DNA of 16,232 bases from Rhizobium sp. Lineage in GTDB: Bacteria; Pseudomonadota; Alphaproteobacteria; Rhizobiales; Rhizobiaceae. Within the stretch, counting starts at the first letter, position 1, and every line of letters starts with the position of its first letter. A program made the position numbers and the translations under genes. Below, piece by piece: positions 7,041-14,019 of this stretch. The DNA is taken from contig DNPN01000132.1 of NCBI GenBank assembly GCA_003501385.1, positions 454-16,685 on the forward strand, given 5' to 3'. The notes under the pieces were generated by a model. That model made no database searches, had not been told where the DNA came from, and saw only the letters and a program-made list of their open reading frames with translations.

Positions 7041-8411
7041 ATGTCAAAGATTGAAGCAGACCTTGTAGCAGCAGGCCAAAGCGCAGGCTGGCGGTATTCC
7101 AAAAAAGAGAATGACCGCCCAAGCCTGTCAGAGGTGCATGCGTCGATTTTCGTTCCCAAAGCGGGATCATGGTTTCGCAAGCTGATGGCCTTTGCCGGGC
7201 CGGGTTATATGATTTCCGTGGGCTATATGGACCCCGGCAATTGGGCAACCGATATCGCAGGCGGTTCGCAATTTGGCTATACGCTGCTCTCGGTCATCAT
7301 GATTTCCAATCTGATGGCTATTCTGTTGCAAGCGCTGTCAGCGCGGCTGGGTATTGCCACCGGGCGCGATCTGGCACAGGCCTGTCGCGATCACTATTCG
7401 CCGCCGGTGCGCATTGTGCTGTGGCTGGCGTGCGAACTGGCGATCATCGCCTGTGATCTGGCCGAGGTGATCGGCACCGCCATTGCGTTGCAATTGCTGT
7501 TTGGCATTCCGCTGATTGGCGGCGCATTGATCACCGCCTTGGATACCGTGCTGCTGCTGATGCTGATGAACAAGGGTTTTCGCTTTCTAGAAGCCTTCGT
7601 CATCTCCATGCTCACGATTATTGCCCTGTGCTTTCTGGTGGAAATCGCCGTTTCCCAGCCGCCGATTGCCGCTGTTCTGGGAGGCTTCATTCCCAAGGCT
7701 GAGGTCGTCACCAATCCCGCCATGCTCTACGTGGCCATTGGCATTATTGGTGCCACGGTAATGCCCCACAATCTCTATCTTCACTCCTCCATCGTGCAGA
7801 CCCGCGCCTATGAGCGCAATGACACGGGCAAACGCGACGCCATCAAATGGGCAACCATTGACAGCACAGTCGCGCTGATGCTGGCGCTGTTCGTCAACGC
7901 TTCCATCCTCATTCTGGCTGCCGTGGTGTTCCATTCTTCGGGCCGCACCGATGTGGCCGAGATTGAACAGGCGCATGAATTGCTAACGCCGCTGCTGGGC
8001 TTTGGTCTTGCATCCACCCTGTTTGCGGTGGCGCTGCTGGCGTCCGGTATCAATTCCACCGTGACTGCCACATTGGCGGGGCAGATTGTGATGGAAGGGT
8101 TTTTGCGGTTGCGCGTTCCCAATTGGGCGCGGCGACTGCTGACCCGCTGCCTTGCGATTATTCCTGTTGTTCTGGTCACTTGGTATTATGGCAACAGGGG
8201 CACAGCGGAATTGTTGGTGCTTAGTCAGGTGGTTCTGTCGATGCAATTGCCCTTTGCGGTGATTCCGCTGGTGCAGTTTGTCAGTGACAAACGCAAGATG
8301 GGAACTTTTGTGATTGCCCCTTGGGTCAAGGTTCTGGCGTGGCTGGTGGCTGGGGTGATCCTGATCCTCAATTTCAAATTGTTGTGGGACACCTTTATGG
8401 GCGTGGCGTAA
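7041..8411 (+). CDS. mntH: Nramp-family divalent metal:proton symporter MntH
   Basis: A 456-residue Nramp transporter importing Mn(II), and to a lesser degree Fe(II), with protons across the inner membrane. The metal-binding unwound helix 1 carries DPGNW at 64-68 and helix 6 carries MPHNLYLHSS at 241-250, the defining Nramp motifs. About eleven hydrophobic segments follow a polar 45-residue N-terminus. The ATG at 7041 is chosen because homologues start with similar short tails; the GTG at 7032 is in frame and would add three residues, and a GGTGGA immediately precedes the ATG, so the exact start is uncertain. It diverges from mntR across a dyad-rich spacer and ends just before a strong hairpin. 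Regulation by MntR is expected from family knowledge. Confidence 0.96.
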   Translation: MSKIEADLVAAGQSAGWRYSKKENDRPSLSEVHASIFVPKAGSWFRKLMAFAGPGYMISVGYMDPGNWATDIAGGSQFGYTLLSVIMISNLMAILLQALSARLGIATGRDLAQACRDHYSPPVRIVLWLACELAIIACDLAEVIGTAIALQLLFGIPLIGGALITALDTVLLLMLMNKGFRFLEAFVISMLTIIALCFLVEIAVSQPPIAAVLGGFIPKAEVVTNPAMLYVAIGIIGATVMPHNLYLHSSIVQTRAYERNDTGKRDAIKWATIDSTVALMLALFVNASILILAAVVFHSSGRTDVAEIEQAHELLTPLLGFGLASTLFAVALLASGINSTVTATLAGQIVMEGFLRLRVPNWARRLLTRCLAIIPVVLVTWYYGNRGTAELLVLSQVVLSMQLPFAVIPLVQFVSDKRKMGTFVIAPWVKVLAWLVAGVILILNFKLLWDTFMGVA

Positions 8412-8418
8412 GCCAAAA

Positions 8419-8447
8419 CAACGGCCCGGGCATGGACCGGGCCGTTG
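8419..8447. terminator. Bidirectional hairpin terminator between mntH and the phytase-like gene
   Basis: A perfect 11-bp stem, CAACGGCCCGG (8419-8429) and CCGGGCCGTTG (8437-8447), has a seven-base loop. On the minus strand it is followed directly by TTTTGG, and on the plus strand by CTCTTGTT, so it probably stops both convergent transcripts. It starts seven bases after the mntH stop and ends six bases from the opposing stop codon. Confidence 0.8.
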
Positions 8448-8453
8448 CTCTTG

Positions 8454-9809
8454 TTACTTGGCTTTCAGAAAATCGGCCACATCCAGCAGCACGAATTCAT
8501 TGTCGTCGGCCTTGTCAACAGCGCGACCCGCCGAGAAGGGCAGGTTGTTGTCATTGCCCACCACAATATGGGTGGCATCCACCACATCCACGTTCTCGAT
8601 TGTCACAAACGGCATGGTGTAAGTGCCATTCATGCTGCCTTGGCTGGCCTTGTGGTCGGGATCGGCAATCTTCATCAGATCGATGTAGCCAATCTTGCGC
8701 ACGGCTTTGCCCACATTGGCGTCCGTCATTTCAATCTTGTAGATGCGCTTGTGCTTGGCAGGCTTATCGAAGCAATCGGCTTGCGGCTTTGCCGGATCAG
8801 CGCAAGCCTTATCCGCTGTGCCAGAGCCGCCATCGCGCTCAATAATCAGGCCCGTTGTGTCATCCACCATATTGAAATCACCAATATTGGTGCCGCCAGC
8901 AGACAGCGGATAGAGCCAACTGCGGCCCGTCCATGCCTTGTTGGCCGTGCTGAACTCAATGATGCGCAGCGCATTCTGGCCATCGACCTGCTCAAACTTG
9001 CCTTCACCGAGATAGATCGGGCCTTCCAGCAGGCCATAAAGCTTGGAGCCGTCCTTGGACATGGCAAGACCCTCAAAGCCGTTGGAGCGGCGCAGGTTGA
9101 AGGCAGGCATGGGCTTGGAAGGATCGCTTGGCAGGCTGAGCAACGGATTGTCAGGTGACAGTACTGGCTTACCATCCACCGTCGTGGGATAAACCGCTTC
9201 CAGCTCACCCTTGAGATTGACCTTGATCAGATAGGGACCAAGCTCCTCGGCAATCCAAAAGCCATCGGCCACTGGCTGGATGGATTCGATATCGAAATCA
9301 GCGCCGGTGAGATAGCGCGTGTCTGTGCCTTCCAGTGTGATCGGGAAGGGCGCAATCTTCTTGGGGTCGGAGAGGAAGACGGTTTCAAGACGCTCGACCT
9401 TGCCACTCTCCCAGCCAAATTTCAGATGATGCAGCATCAGCATGGCATCCGACGAATTGGCTTTGGTGCCAAAGCCGTTGTCGCTCAGGCTCCAGAAGGT
9501 GCCATCCGCCATGGTCTTGATGCCGGAAAAGCCCTGCACGGCCTGCCCATCAAACGGCATGGAGAGATTGGTTTTGCGTGCGCCATCCATGCCGGGAACG
9601 CTTGCCAGTTTTTCAGCCCGCAGACGATCCGGCGTGGTGAACTTTGCCGCCGTCTGCAAAAACGCAGGCGCATTCGAAGGCGCTTTGATGATGGTGTTAG
9701 CGGGCAAAACAGCCTGATAGGTCAGCTTGGCCGGAAACGCCGTTTCATCGGCAAAGGCTGGAGCCGCAATAAAGCACAGCGCAATGGATGCAAGCAGTCG
9801 ATTTTTCAT
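8454..9809 (-). CDS. Secreted esterase-like/phytase-like domain protein
   Basis: A 451-residue exported protein of the esterase-like activity of phytase (phytase-like) family, probably a beta-propeller. The N-terminus MKNRLLASIALCFIAAPAFA is a clear Sec signal peptide with cleavage expected after residue 20. The mature part shows repeated propeller-like blade motifs: QGFSGIKTMADGTFWSLSDN near 92-111, DFDIESIQPVADGFWIAEE, SNGFEGLAMSKDGSKLYGLLE, and a late ENVDVVDATHIVVGNDNN. The ATG at 9809 is chosen over an in-frame TTG at 9821 because a GGGGGA lies a few bases upstream of the ATG and the signal peptide then starts correctly. Actual phytase or phosphoesterase activity is unproven for this family. 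Its neighbours are convergent mntH and, upstream, the DUF2891 gene behind a hairpin, so it may be transcribed separately. Confidence 0.85.
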   Translation of the reverse strand: MKNRLLASIALCFIAAPAFADETAFPAKLTYQAVLPANTIIKAPSNAPAFLQTAAKFTTPDRLRAEKLASVPGMDGARKTNLSMPFDGQAVQGFSGIKTMADGTFWSLSDNGFGTKANSSDAMLMLHHLKFGWESGKVERLETVFLSDPKKIAPFPITLEGTDTRYLTGADFDIESIQPVADGFWIAEELGPYLIKVNLKGELEAVYPTTVDGKPVLSPDNPLLSLPSDPSKPMPAFNLRRSNGFEGLAMSKDGSKLYGLLEGPIYLGEGKFEQVDGQNALRIIEFSTANKAWTGRSWLYPLSAGGTNIGDFNMVDDTTGLIIERDGGSGTADKACADPAKPQADCFDKPAKHKRIYKIEMTDANVGKAVRKIGYIDLMKIADPDHKASQGSMNGTYTMPFVTIENVDVVDATHIVVGNDNNLPFSAGRAVDKADDNEFVLLDVADFLKAK

Positions 9810-9827
9810 GGAATCCCCCAATTCGCT

Positions 9828-9849
9828 AAAAAAGTAACCCGGCAGGGTT
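9828..9849 (-). terminator. Candidate intrinsic terminator after the DUF2891 gene
   Basis: Read on the minus strand, AACCC and GGGTT form a five-bp stem with a four-base loop, followed by ACTTTTTT. It stands 55 bases downstream of the DUF2891 stop and 19 bases before the phytase-like start. The stem is short, so termination may be partial. No clear promoter for the phytase-like gene was found after it. Confidence 0.4.
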
Positions 9850-9903
9850 TAGGGGGGTCGTGTGTCGCTCCGATTGCGGGAGGGTGAAGATTTCGTGACG
9901 GAT

Positions 9904-10911
9904 TCAGCCCTCAAGCGCCAGAACAGCAAAACTCGCCAGCCAATGCTCGCCCATATAATCACCTGTCACGTGGGCGAGGCCGACCTTCAAATGAGTGTTG
10001 GTAGCCTCCTGCATCACGCTGCGGCGCGGATCAGTGGCGGGCAGGCTTTTTGCCAAAGCGGACAGGCACCATGCGCGGCTTATGTTCAAGCCATCCAGAT
10101 GGGCAATTTTGCCATCGCTGCGGTCGGAGACAGTTGTGGGCTGCATGAGGTGAGATGGCTTGCCTTGGTCAAGCGATGGCAGGAAATTTGAAAACCAAGG
10201 CTGAAACTGATCGGCTGGCAAAAGCCGTCGCATGCATTCCGCCTCAATCAGGGTTGGGGAGAGAAACTCATCGCCCGATGGCTCACCCCAGGCTTCGCAC
10301 TGGTGATCTGTGCCATACCAACGCTGGGCAGTCTGGTGCAGCAGAGCGTGGAAGGCGACATTGGCGCTTGCGTCGGCGTAATCTGCTGCCAGTCGCAGGG
10401 CGAAGGCTGTGTTGTAATGGGTACCAACCCGCACCGGGTAAGTCGCCAGCGGCAAAAAGGATTCAAAGCGTGCCACAATACGCTGGGTGAGGGGAGAGAG
10501 TGCTTCTGCCCAATCCGGCTTTTCATGCCCCTCCAACTCTGCGGCCAGTTTCAAAAGCCAGCCCCAGCCATAGGGGCGCTCATAGCCCCGTGAGGATGGC
10601 CGATCAAAATAGGCGCATTCGCCAGTGATTTTGTCAGTCACCAGCATTTCGTCAAACAGGGCGCGAATGGCGGGTGCGGCATCCATGTTGGGATAGAGCC
10701 GCAGCAGGTGCGCCAGCATCCAATAGCCATGTACGCAGGAATGCCAATCAAAGCTGCCGTAAAACACCGGATGCAGCGAGGAGGGGCGCACATCGCCTTC
10801 CACCCCTTCAAATACATGCATGATGTGGTTGGGAAATTCGCGCCGCACGTGGCCAAGGGCAATGCTGGCAAAGCTTTGGGCTGTGGCTTGATCAAGCATC
10901 TGCATTGTCAT
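9904..10911 (-). CDS. DUF2891 domain-containing protein
   Basis: A 335-residue cytoplasmic protein of a family (DUF2891) with no established function. There is no signal peptide or membrane segment. Motifs rich in aromatic residues, His, Glu and Gly recur at intervals: GSFDWHSCVHGYWML (52-66), RGYERPYGWGWLLKL (108-122), GTHYNTAFALRLAADY (163-178), SGDEFLSPTLIEAECM (212-227), LDGLNISRAWCLSAL (272-286) and GDYMGEHWLASFAVL (317-331). About six such helical repeats suggest an (alpha/alpha)6-barrel fold like some glycosidases, with invariant-looking His and Trp lining a pocket. That fold is my inference. The ATG at 10911 overlaps the end of the upstream Rsm22-like gene by 20 bp, so it is probably translationally coupled to it. 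ATG 10905 and 10899 are alternatives. Confidence 0.85.
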   Translation of the reverse strand: MTMQMLDQATAQSFASIALGHVRREFPNHIMHVFEGVEGDVRPSSLHPVFYGSFDWHSCVHGYWMLAHLLRLYPNMDAAPAIRALFDEMLVTDKITGECAYFDRPSSRGYERPYGWGWLLKLAAELEGHEKPDWAEALSPLTQRIVARFESFLPLATYPVRVGTHYNTAFALRLAADYADASANVAFHALLHQTAQRWYGTDHQCEAWGEPSGDEFLSPTLIEAECMRRLLPADQFQPWFSNFLPSLDQGKPSHLMQPTTVSDRSDGKIAHLDGLNISRAWCLSALAKSLPATDPRRSVMQEATNTHLKVGLAHVTGDYMGEHWLASFAVLALEG

Positions 10912-11887
10912 CGCTTTCGGTTTCCCAGGCAATCCAATCGCCCCAATCGGCGCGGCGGGCGGCTTTGAAGTCCTCACCATCGCGGCGGGTGAGGGTGGTT
11001 TCAAGCGCCTTGCCATCGGGACGACAGAGTTTCAGCTTTGCCATGCCGCTGGCGAGCCTTGGCGGAGACAGCACCCGCGCACCCTTCAGCGCAACAGGCT
11101 GGCGGGATGCGGCAATAAATGTGTATTTCTCATCTTCCCATGGCACTTCGCCCTGTTTCACCTGCCGATGCACGCGCGAGCGGGCAACGCGGCGGGAAAA
11201 ATGGCACCAGTCCGGGCTGGTGATGGGACAGTCTTGGGCGTGGGCGCAAGGGCCAATCAGATGCGCGCCCGCGTCCAGCAGCGCTTGGCGCGCTGTCACA
11301 ATCCGCTGCCATCCCGCGGGGGTTCCCGGCTCGATGATGATGATGGTATCCGCCGTCATCGCCCAGAGCTTTTGGGTGATGGTAGCTACCGCATCCACCG
11401 GCAGTTCGTCCAGCACGTAGGCCAATGTCACCAGATCGGCAGCGGGCAGGCTTGGCATTTGCTTGACAATATCGCCCGCCTGCCAATGACACTCAAACGA
11501 CAGCGCCTTGGATAAGCCTTGCCCCACGGCGCGAATGGCGGGGCTTGCTTCCACCAATGTCGCCTTTTCCAGATCGGGCCAGCAATCGGCCGCTGCCCAA
11601 AGGGCGGTGCCGGGGCCAGAGCCAAGATCAATCAGGCTCTTGGGCACAAAATCACCATGCGCCTCTGTCACCGCTTCCATGGCCGAGCGCACGGCGGCAA
11701 AGGTGGCGGGAAGGCGGGCGGCGAGATAAGCCTTTGCTGCCAGATCATCGCTGAGATGCAATTGTCCATCGCGCACTTCCCCGCGATAGCGTTTGGAAAG
11801 CCGCTCTTGCGCCTTCATCAATGGGGCAAGCGGCTGGTTTTCCAGCAGGCGGTCAACGGCTGTTCTGAGAAGGGCTGGCAATTCCAC
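10892..11887 (-). CDS. Rsm22/METTL17-like methyltransferase family protein with four-Cys metal site
   Basis: A 331-residue member of the small ribosomal subunit Rsm22 family, related to mitochondrial METTL17/Rsm22, which help assemble the small ribosomal subunit. A Rossmann-type SAM-binding core includes motif I LIDLGSGPGTALW (85-97) and LVEASPAI (111-118). A cysteine cluster follows: C214 and C220 in PCAHAQDCP, C228 in DWCHF, and a distal C288 in LKLCRPDG. The spacings of 6, 8 and 60 residues closely match what I recall of the four Fe-S ligands of human METTL17, so a [4Fe-4S] cluster is likely. A basic SRRVARSRVHRQVK follows, suited to RNA contact. The GTG at 11887 is chosen because it gives MELPALLR, as in homologues, and has GGA eight bases upstream; a TTG at 11893 is also in frame. 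Its end overlaps the DUF2891 gene. Confidence 0.88.
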   Translation of the reverse strand: MELPALLRTAVDRLLENQPLAPLMKAQERLSKRYRGEVRDGQLHLSDDLAAKAYLAARLPATFAAVRSAMEAVTEAHGDFVPKSLIDLGSGPGTALWAAADCWPDLEKATLVEASPAIRAVGQGLSKALSFECHWQAGDIVKQMPSLPAADLVTLAYVLDELPVDAVATITQKLWAMTADTIIIIEPGTPAGWQRIVTARQALLDAGAHLIGPCAHAQDCPITSPDWCHFSRRVARSRVHRQVKQGEVPWEDEKYTFIAASRQPVALKGARVLSPPRLASGMAKLKLCRPDGKALETTLTRRDGEDFKAARRADWGDWIAWETESDDNADA

Positions 11888-11976
11888 GGGCAAAATCCGG
11901 TTTGGTAGATACAGACTGTCGTTACAGGCTATTCAGCGATTTGACGAGCGCTTGCAGCTGTACACGACGCTTAATT

Positions 11977-11989
11977 TTATCCGTGATAA
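11977..11989. promoter_or_regulatory. Small dyad upstream of the Rsm22-like gene
   Basis: TTATC and GATAA arms pair perfectly around CGT, about 90 bases upstream of the Rsm22-like start and three bases from the inverted-repeat element. It could be a small operator or part of that element. No clear -35/-10 pair accompanies it. Confidence 0.2.
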
Positions 11990-11991
11990 CA

Positions 11992-12026
11992 ACTCCTCCC
12001 CAACCCTGCCCACAAGGGGGAGGGAG
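11992..12026 (+). repeat. Pyrimidine/purine-asymmetric dispersed repeat, copy A
   Basis: A 35-base unit contains CTCCCCAACCC, then CCCACAAGG and GGGAGGGAG. It is the inverted partner of copy B at 12104-12138, matching at about 31 positions with one single-base indel. From memory, sequences of this form are common between genes in many rhizobial and other alphaproteobacterial genomes. It is internally quasi-palindromic (CTCC...GGGAG), so each copy may also fold alone. Confidence 0.7.
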
Positions 12027-12103
12027 TCTGTTGCATTCTCTGTAAGCGGATGATTTCCATCATGAATCACTTAAAGGTAGAGCCTTAGCAAGGCATTCGA
12101 GCT

Positions 12104-12138
12104 GCTCCCTCCGCTTGTGGGGAGGGTTGGGGAGGGGT
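12104..12138 (-). repeat. Pyrimidine/purine-asymmetric dispersed repeat, copy B
   Basis: The inverted counterpart of copy A, separated from it by 77 bases with no recognisable gene. Together the two could form a stem of more than 30 bp with a large loop. Copy B ends four bases from the GNAT stop codon and is followed on the plus strand by TCTTTTT. Minus-strand transcripts from the GNAT gene towards the Rsm22-like gene would pass through both copies. Confidence 0.7.
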
Positions 12139-12142
12139 CTTT

Positions 12143-12640
12143 TTATCGAGAAATGTCCCGTGTCGCTTCCCACTCGGCTTTCAACAGCGACATTTGCATC
12201 AAATCACCGCGAGTGCCATCGGCACGCCCATAGGCGTTGCGCAAAACACCTTCGTGCTGAAAGCCAAGCTTGCTGTACAGCGCCCGCGCGCGGTGATTGT
12301 CTGGCAGATGGGTCAACCATACCCGCTCGGCTTTCGCCTCCCCAAAGGCCCAGTTAAGACAAAGGGTCATCATCGCTGTTCCTGTGCCCTTATCAGACGA
12401 GGCAACGATAACGCGCTTGATGTAAAGATTGCGGTGAACATCATCCAGCGTGCGAAACAGCACAAAGCCCAGTGGCTTTTCATCATCCCCAACCGCAATC
12501 TGACAGGCGGCTGTCGGGTCTGCCAGATTGGCTATATGCTCATCTTCTGTGAAGCGGCCAACCAGCTTGTCGTAGCCCGGTTGGCGCTCAGTATCCATCA
12601 GGAAGGCAATGTCAGCTTCGCTGGCAGGCCGGATTTGCAT
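12143..12640 (-). CDS. GNAT family N-acetyltransferase
   Basis: A 165-residue single-domain GNAT acetyltransferase. The acetyl-CoA pyrophosphate loop is visible as KRVIVASSDKGTGTAMM (75-91), with the core KGTGTA at 84-89. The C-terminal motif B has N115 and RALYSKLGFQHEG (119-131) carrying the usual Tyr122. The tail VLRNAYGRADGTRGDLMQMS resembles RimJ/RimL-type enzymes that acetylate protein N-termini or small amines, but the acceptor cannot be deduced. The ATG at 12640 lies 5 bp after the rnd stop, so the two are almost certainly co-transcribed. The stop codon is immediately followed by the inverted-repeat element. The link with RNase D and the downstream Rsm22-like gene could hint at a role in RNA or ribosome biology, but that is speculative. 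Confidence 0.88.
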   Translation of the reverse strand: MQIRPASEADIAFLMDTERQPGYDKLVGRFTEDEHIANLADPTAACQIAVGDDEKPLGFVLFRTLDDVHRNLYIKRVIVASSDKGTGTAMMTLCLNWAFGEAKAERVWLTHLPDNHRARALYSKLGFQHEGVLRNAYGRADGTRGDLMQMSLLKAEWEATRDISR

Positions 12641-12645
12641 CGCCC

Positions 12646-13800
12646 TTAGCCTGCGACAAGATCGAATGTTTCGATTTTCTTGCCCACAAAACGCAGCGCC
12701 ATGCCGCCGTTGATCAGCTTTAAGGCCACATCACCAAACAGCTCCCGGCGCCAGCCCTGCATGGCCTGCACATCGGCATGTTCACCATCCACCGCGATTT
12801 TTTCCAGATCATCGGTGTTGGCAATCATCTTGGCGGCAACGCCATGTTTTTCGCAGGTGAGACGCAACAGAACCTTGAGCAATTCCACAGCTGAGGCCGA
12901 GCCTTCCGGCATATGGTTTTGACGCTGCACTGGCGGCCAATCGGCCTTTGGAACAGCAAGAGCAACATTGACCGCTTCCACAATGGCATTGCCTGCGCTG
13001 GAACGCTCCCAGCCCTTGGGGATGGTGCGCAAACGGCCAAGCCCTTCGCTATCCTTAGGCTGCTGCTGGGCGATTTCGAAAATTGCCTCGTCTTTCAGCA
13101 CGCGGGAGCGGGGCACATTCCGGCTGCGGGCTTCTCGCTCGCGCCATGCGGCCACGGTCTTCATCACCATCAATTCCTGCGGCTTTTTCAAGCGCATTTT
13201 CAGGCGCTGCCAGGCATCGTCCGGGTGCATGTCGTAGGTCTCGCGGGCTTCCAGCACGGCCATTTCATCGGCCAGCCAGCTGGCGCGGCCTTCGCGCTCC
13301 AGCTCTGATTTCAGCTTCAGATACACGTCGCGCAGATGGGTCACATCGGCAAGGGCGTAATCCAGCTGCTTTTCCGAGAGCGGGCGGCGGCTCCAATCTG
13401 TAAAGCGCGAGCTTTTGTCGATATGGACGTTTTTGACCTTTTGCACCAGTTGATCATAGGAAACACTATCGCCAAAGCCACAGACCATGGCGGCCACTTG
13501 CGTATCAAAAATAGGATGGGGAATGAGGTTGCCGAGGTGGAAGATGATTTCAATATCCTGCCGGGCGGCATGAAAAACCTTGGTAACAGAAGGATTGGCC
13601 ATCAGCTCAAACAGTGGCTTGAGATCAATGCCCTCTGCAAGCGGGTCAACAATCACTTCCAGATCGGGGCTGGCCATCTGGACGAGACACAATTGCGGCC
13701 AGAATGTTGTTTCCCGAAGAAACTCCGTATCTATAGTGATAAATTCAGAAAGAGCCAGTTTCTGGCAGGCTGCTTCTAAATCTTGCGTTGTAACAATCAT
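12646..13800 (-). CDS. rnd: Ribonuclease D
   Basis: A 384-residue RNase D, a 3'-5' exoribonuclease of the DEDDy class that trims tRNA precursors and other structured RNAs. The exonuclease domain shows ExoI ITIDTEFLRE with D24 and E26, ExoII HAARQDIEII with D82, and ExoIII YALADVTHLRDVY with Y148 and D152. An HRDC domain follows at about residues 205-290 (KKPQELMVMKTVAAWRERE), and then a C-terminal helical region. The length is typical of the family. The ATG at 13800 fits homologues, though the ribosome binding site is weak. A CTTGAC on the minus strand at 13863-13858 could be a -35 element, but no matching -10 stands at the right distance. The gene is followed by the GNAT gene with a 5-bp gap. 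Confidence 0.96.
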   Translation of the reverse strand: MIVTTQDLEAACQKLALSEFITIDTEFLRETTFWPQLCLVQMASPDLEVIVDPLAEGIDLKPLFELMANPSVTKVFHAARQDIEIIFHLGNLIPHPIFDTQVAAMVCGFGDSVSYDQLVQKVKNVHIDKSSRFTDWSRRPLSEKQLDYALADVTHLRDVYLKLKSELEREGRASWLADEMAVLEARETYDMHPDDAWQRLKMRLKKPQELMVMKTVAAWREREARSRNVPRSRVLKDEAIFEIAQQQPKDSEGLGRLRTIPKGWERSSAGNAIVEAVNVALAVPKADWPPVQRQNHMPEGSASAVELLKVLLRLTCEKHGVAAKMIANTDDLEKIAVDGEHADVQAMQGWRRELFGDVALKLINGGMALRFVGKKIETFDLVAG

Positions 13801-13935
13801 TTGGCACCGACATTTTTCGTCATAATTCTATCTTTCCTTCCCCCTCGCGCCATGCTTGTCAAGTTGAGGAAGGCGTTTGAGGCGCTTGTTGGCACAAACT
13901 ACCTTAAAATTCACTGATTGTGGCATTTTAGCTTC

Positions 13936-13974
13936 AAAAAAAGCAAGCAGTCTGCACGTGTACCTGTGGCTTTT
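13936..13974 (-). terminator. Candidate terminator after the multicopper oxidase gene
   Basis: An A-rich/T-rich dyad: AAAAGC at the left end and GCTTTT at 13969-13974 pair, with inner CAG/CTG and CAC/GTG matches around a central CACGTG. Read on the minus strand it ends in GC followed by seven T residues. The stem is interrupted, so strength is uncertain. It is the best candidate in the 219-bp gap between the oxidase gene and rnd. Confidence 0.35.
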
Positions 13975-14019
13975 ACGGTGTGGCTCTCTACGTTTTGATG
14001 AATATGGGAGGATTAAATG

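Noticed and set aside
8445..9158. 237-codon open frame on the plus strand opposite the phytase-like gene
   Set aside because: The opposite strand encodes a signal peptide and a recognisable family across the whole length, and this frame shows no domain. It also overlaps the intergenic side of the mntH terminator.
12027..12103. Possible small gene or RNA inside the inverted-repeat element
   Set aside because: No start codon with a binding site, no promoter pair and no conserved RNA motif was seen in these 77 bases.
13858..13863. CTTGAC on the minus strand as a -35 for rnd
   Set aside because: The nearest -10-like sequences (AAGATA, TAGAAT) are 23 or more bases away, too far for a sigma-70 promoter.
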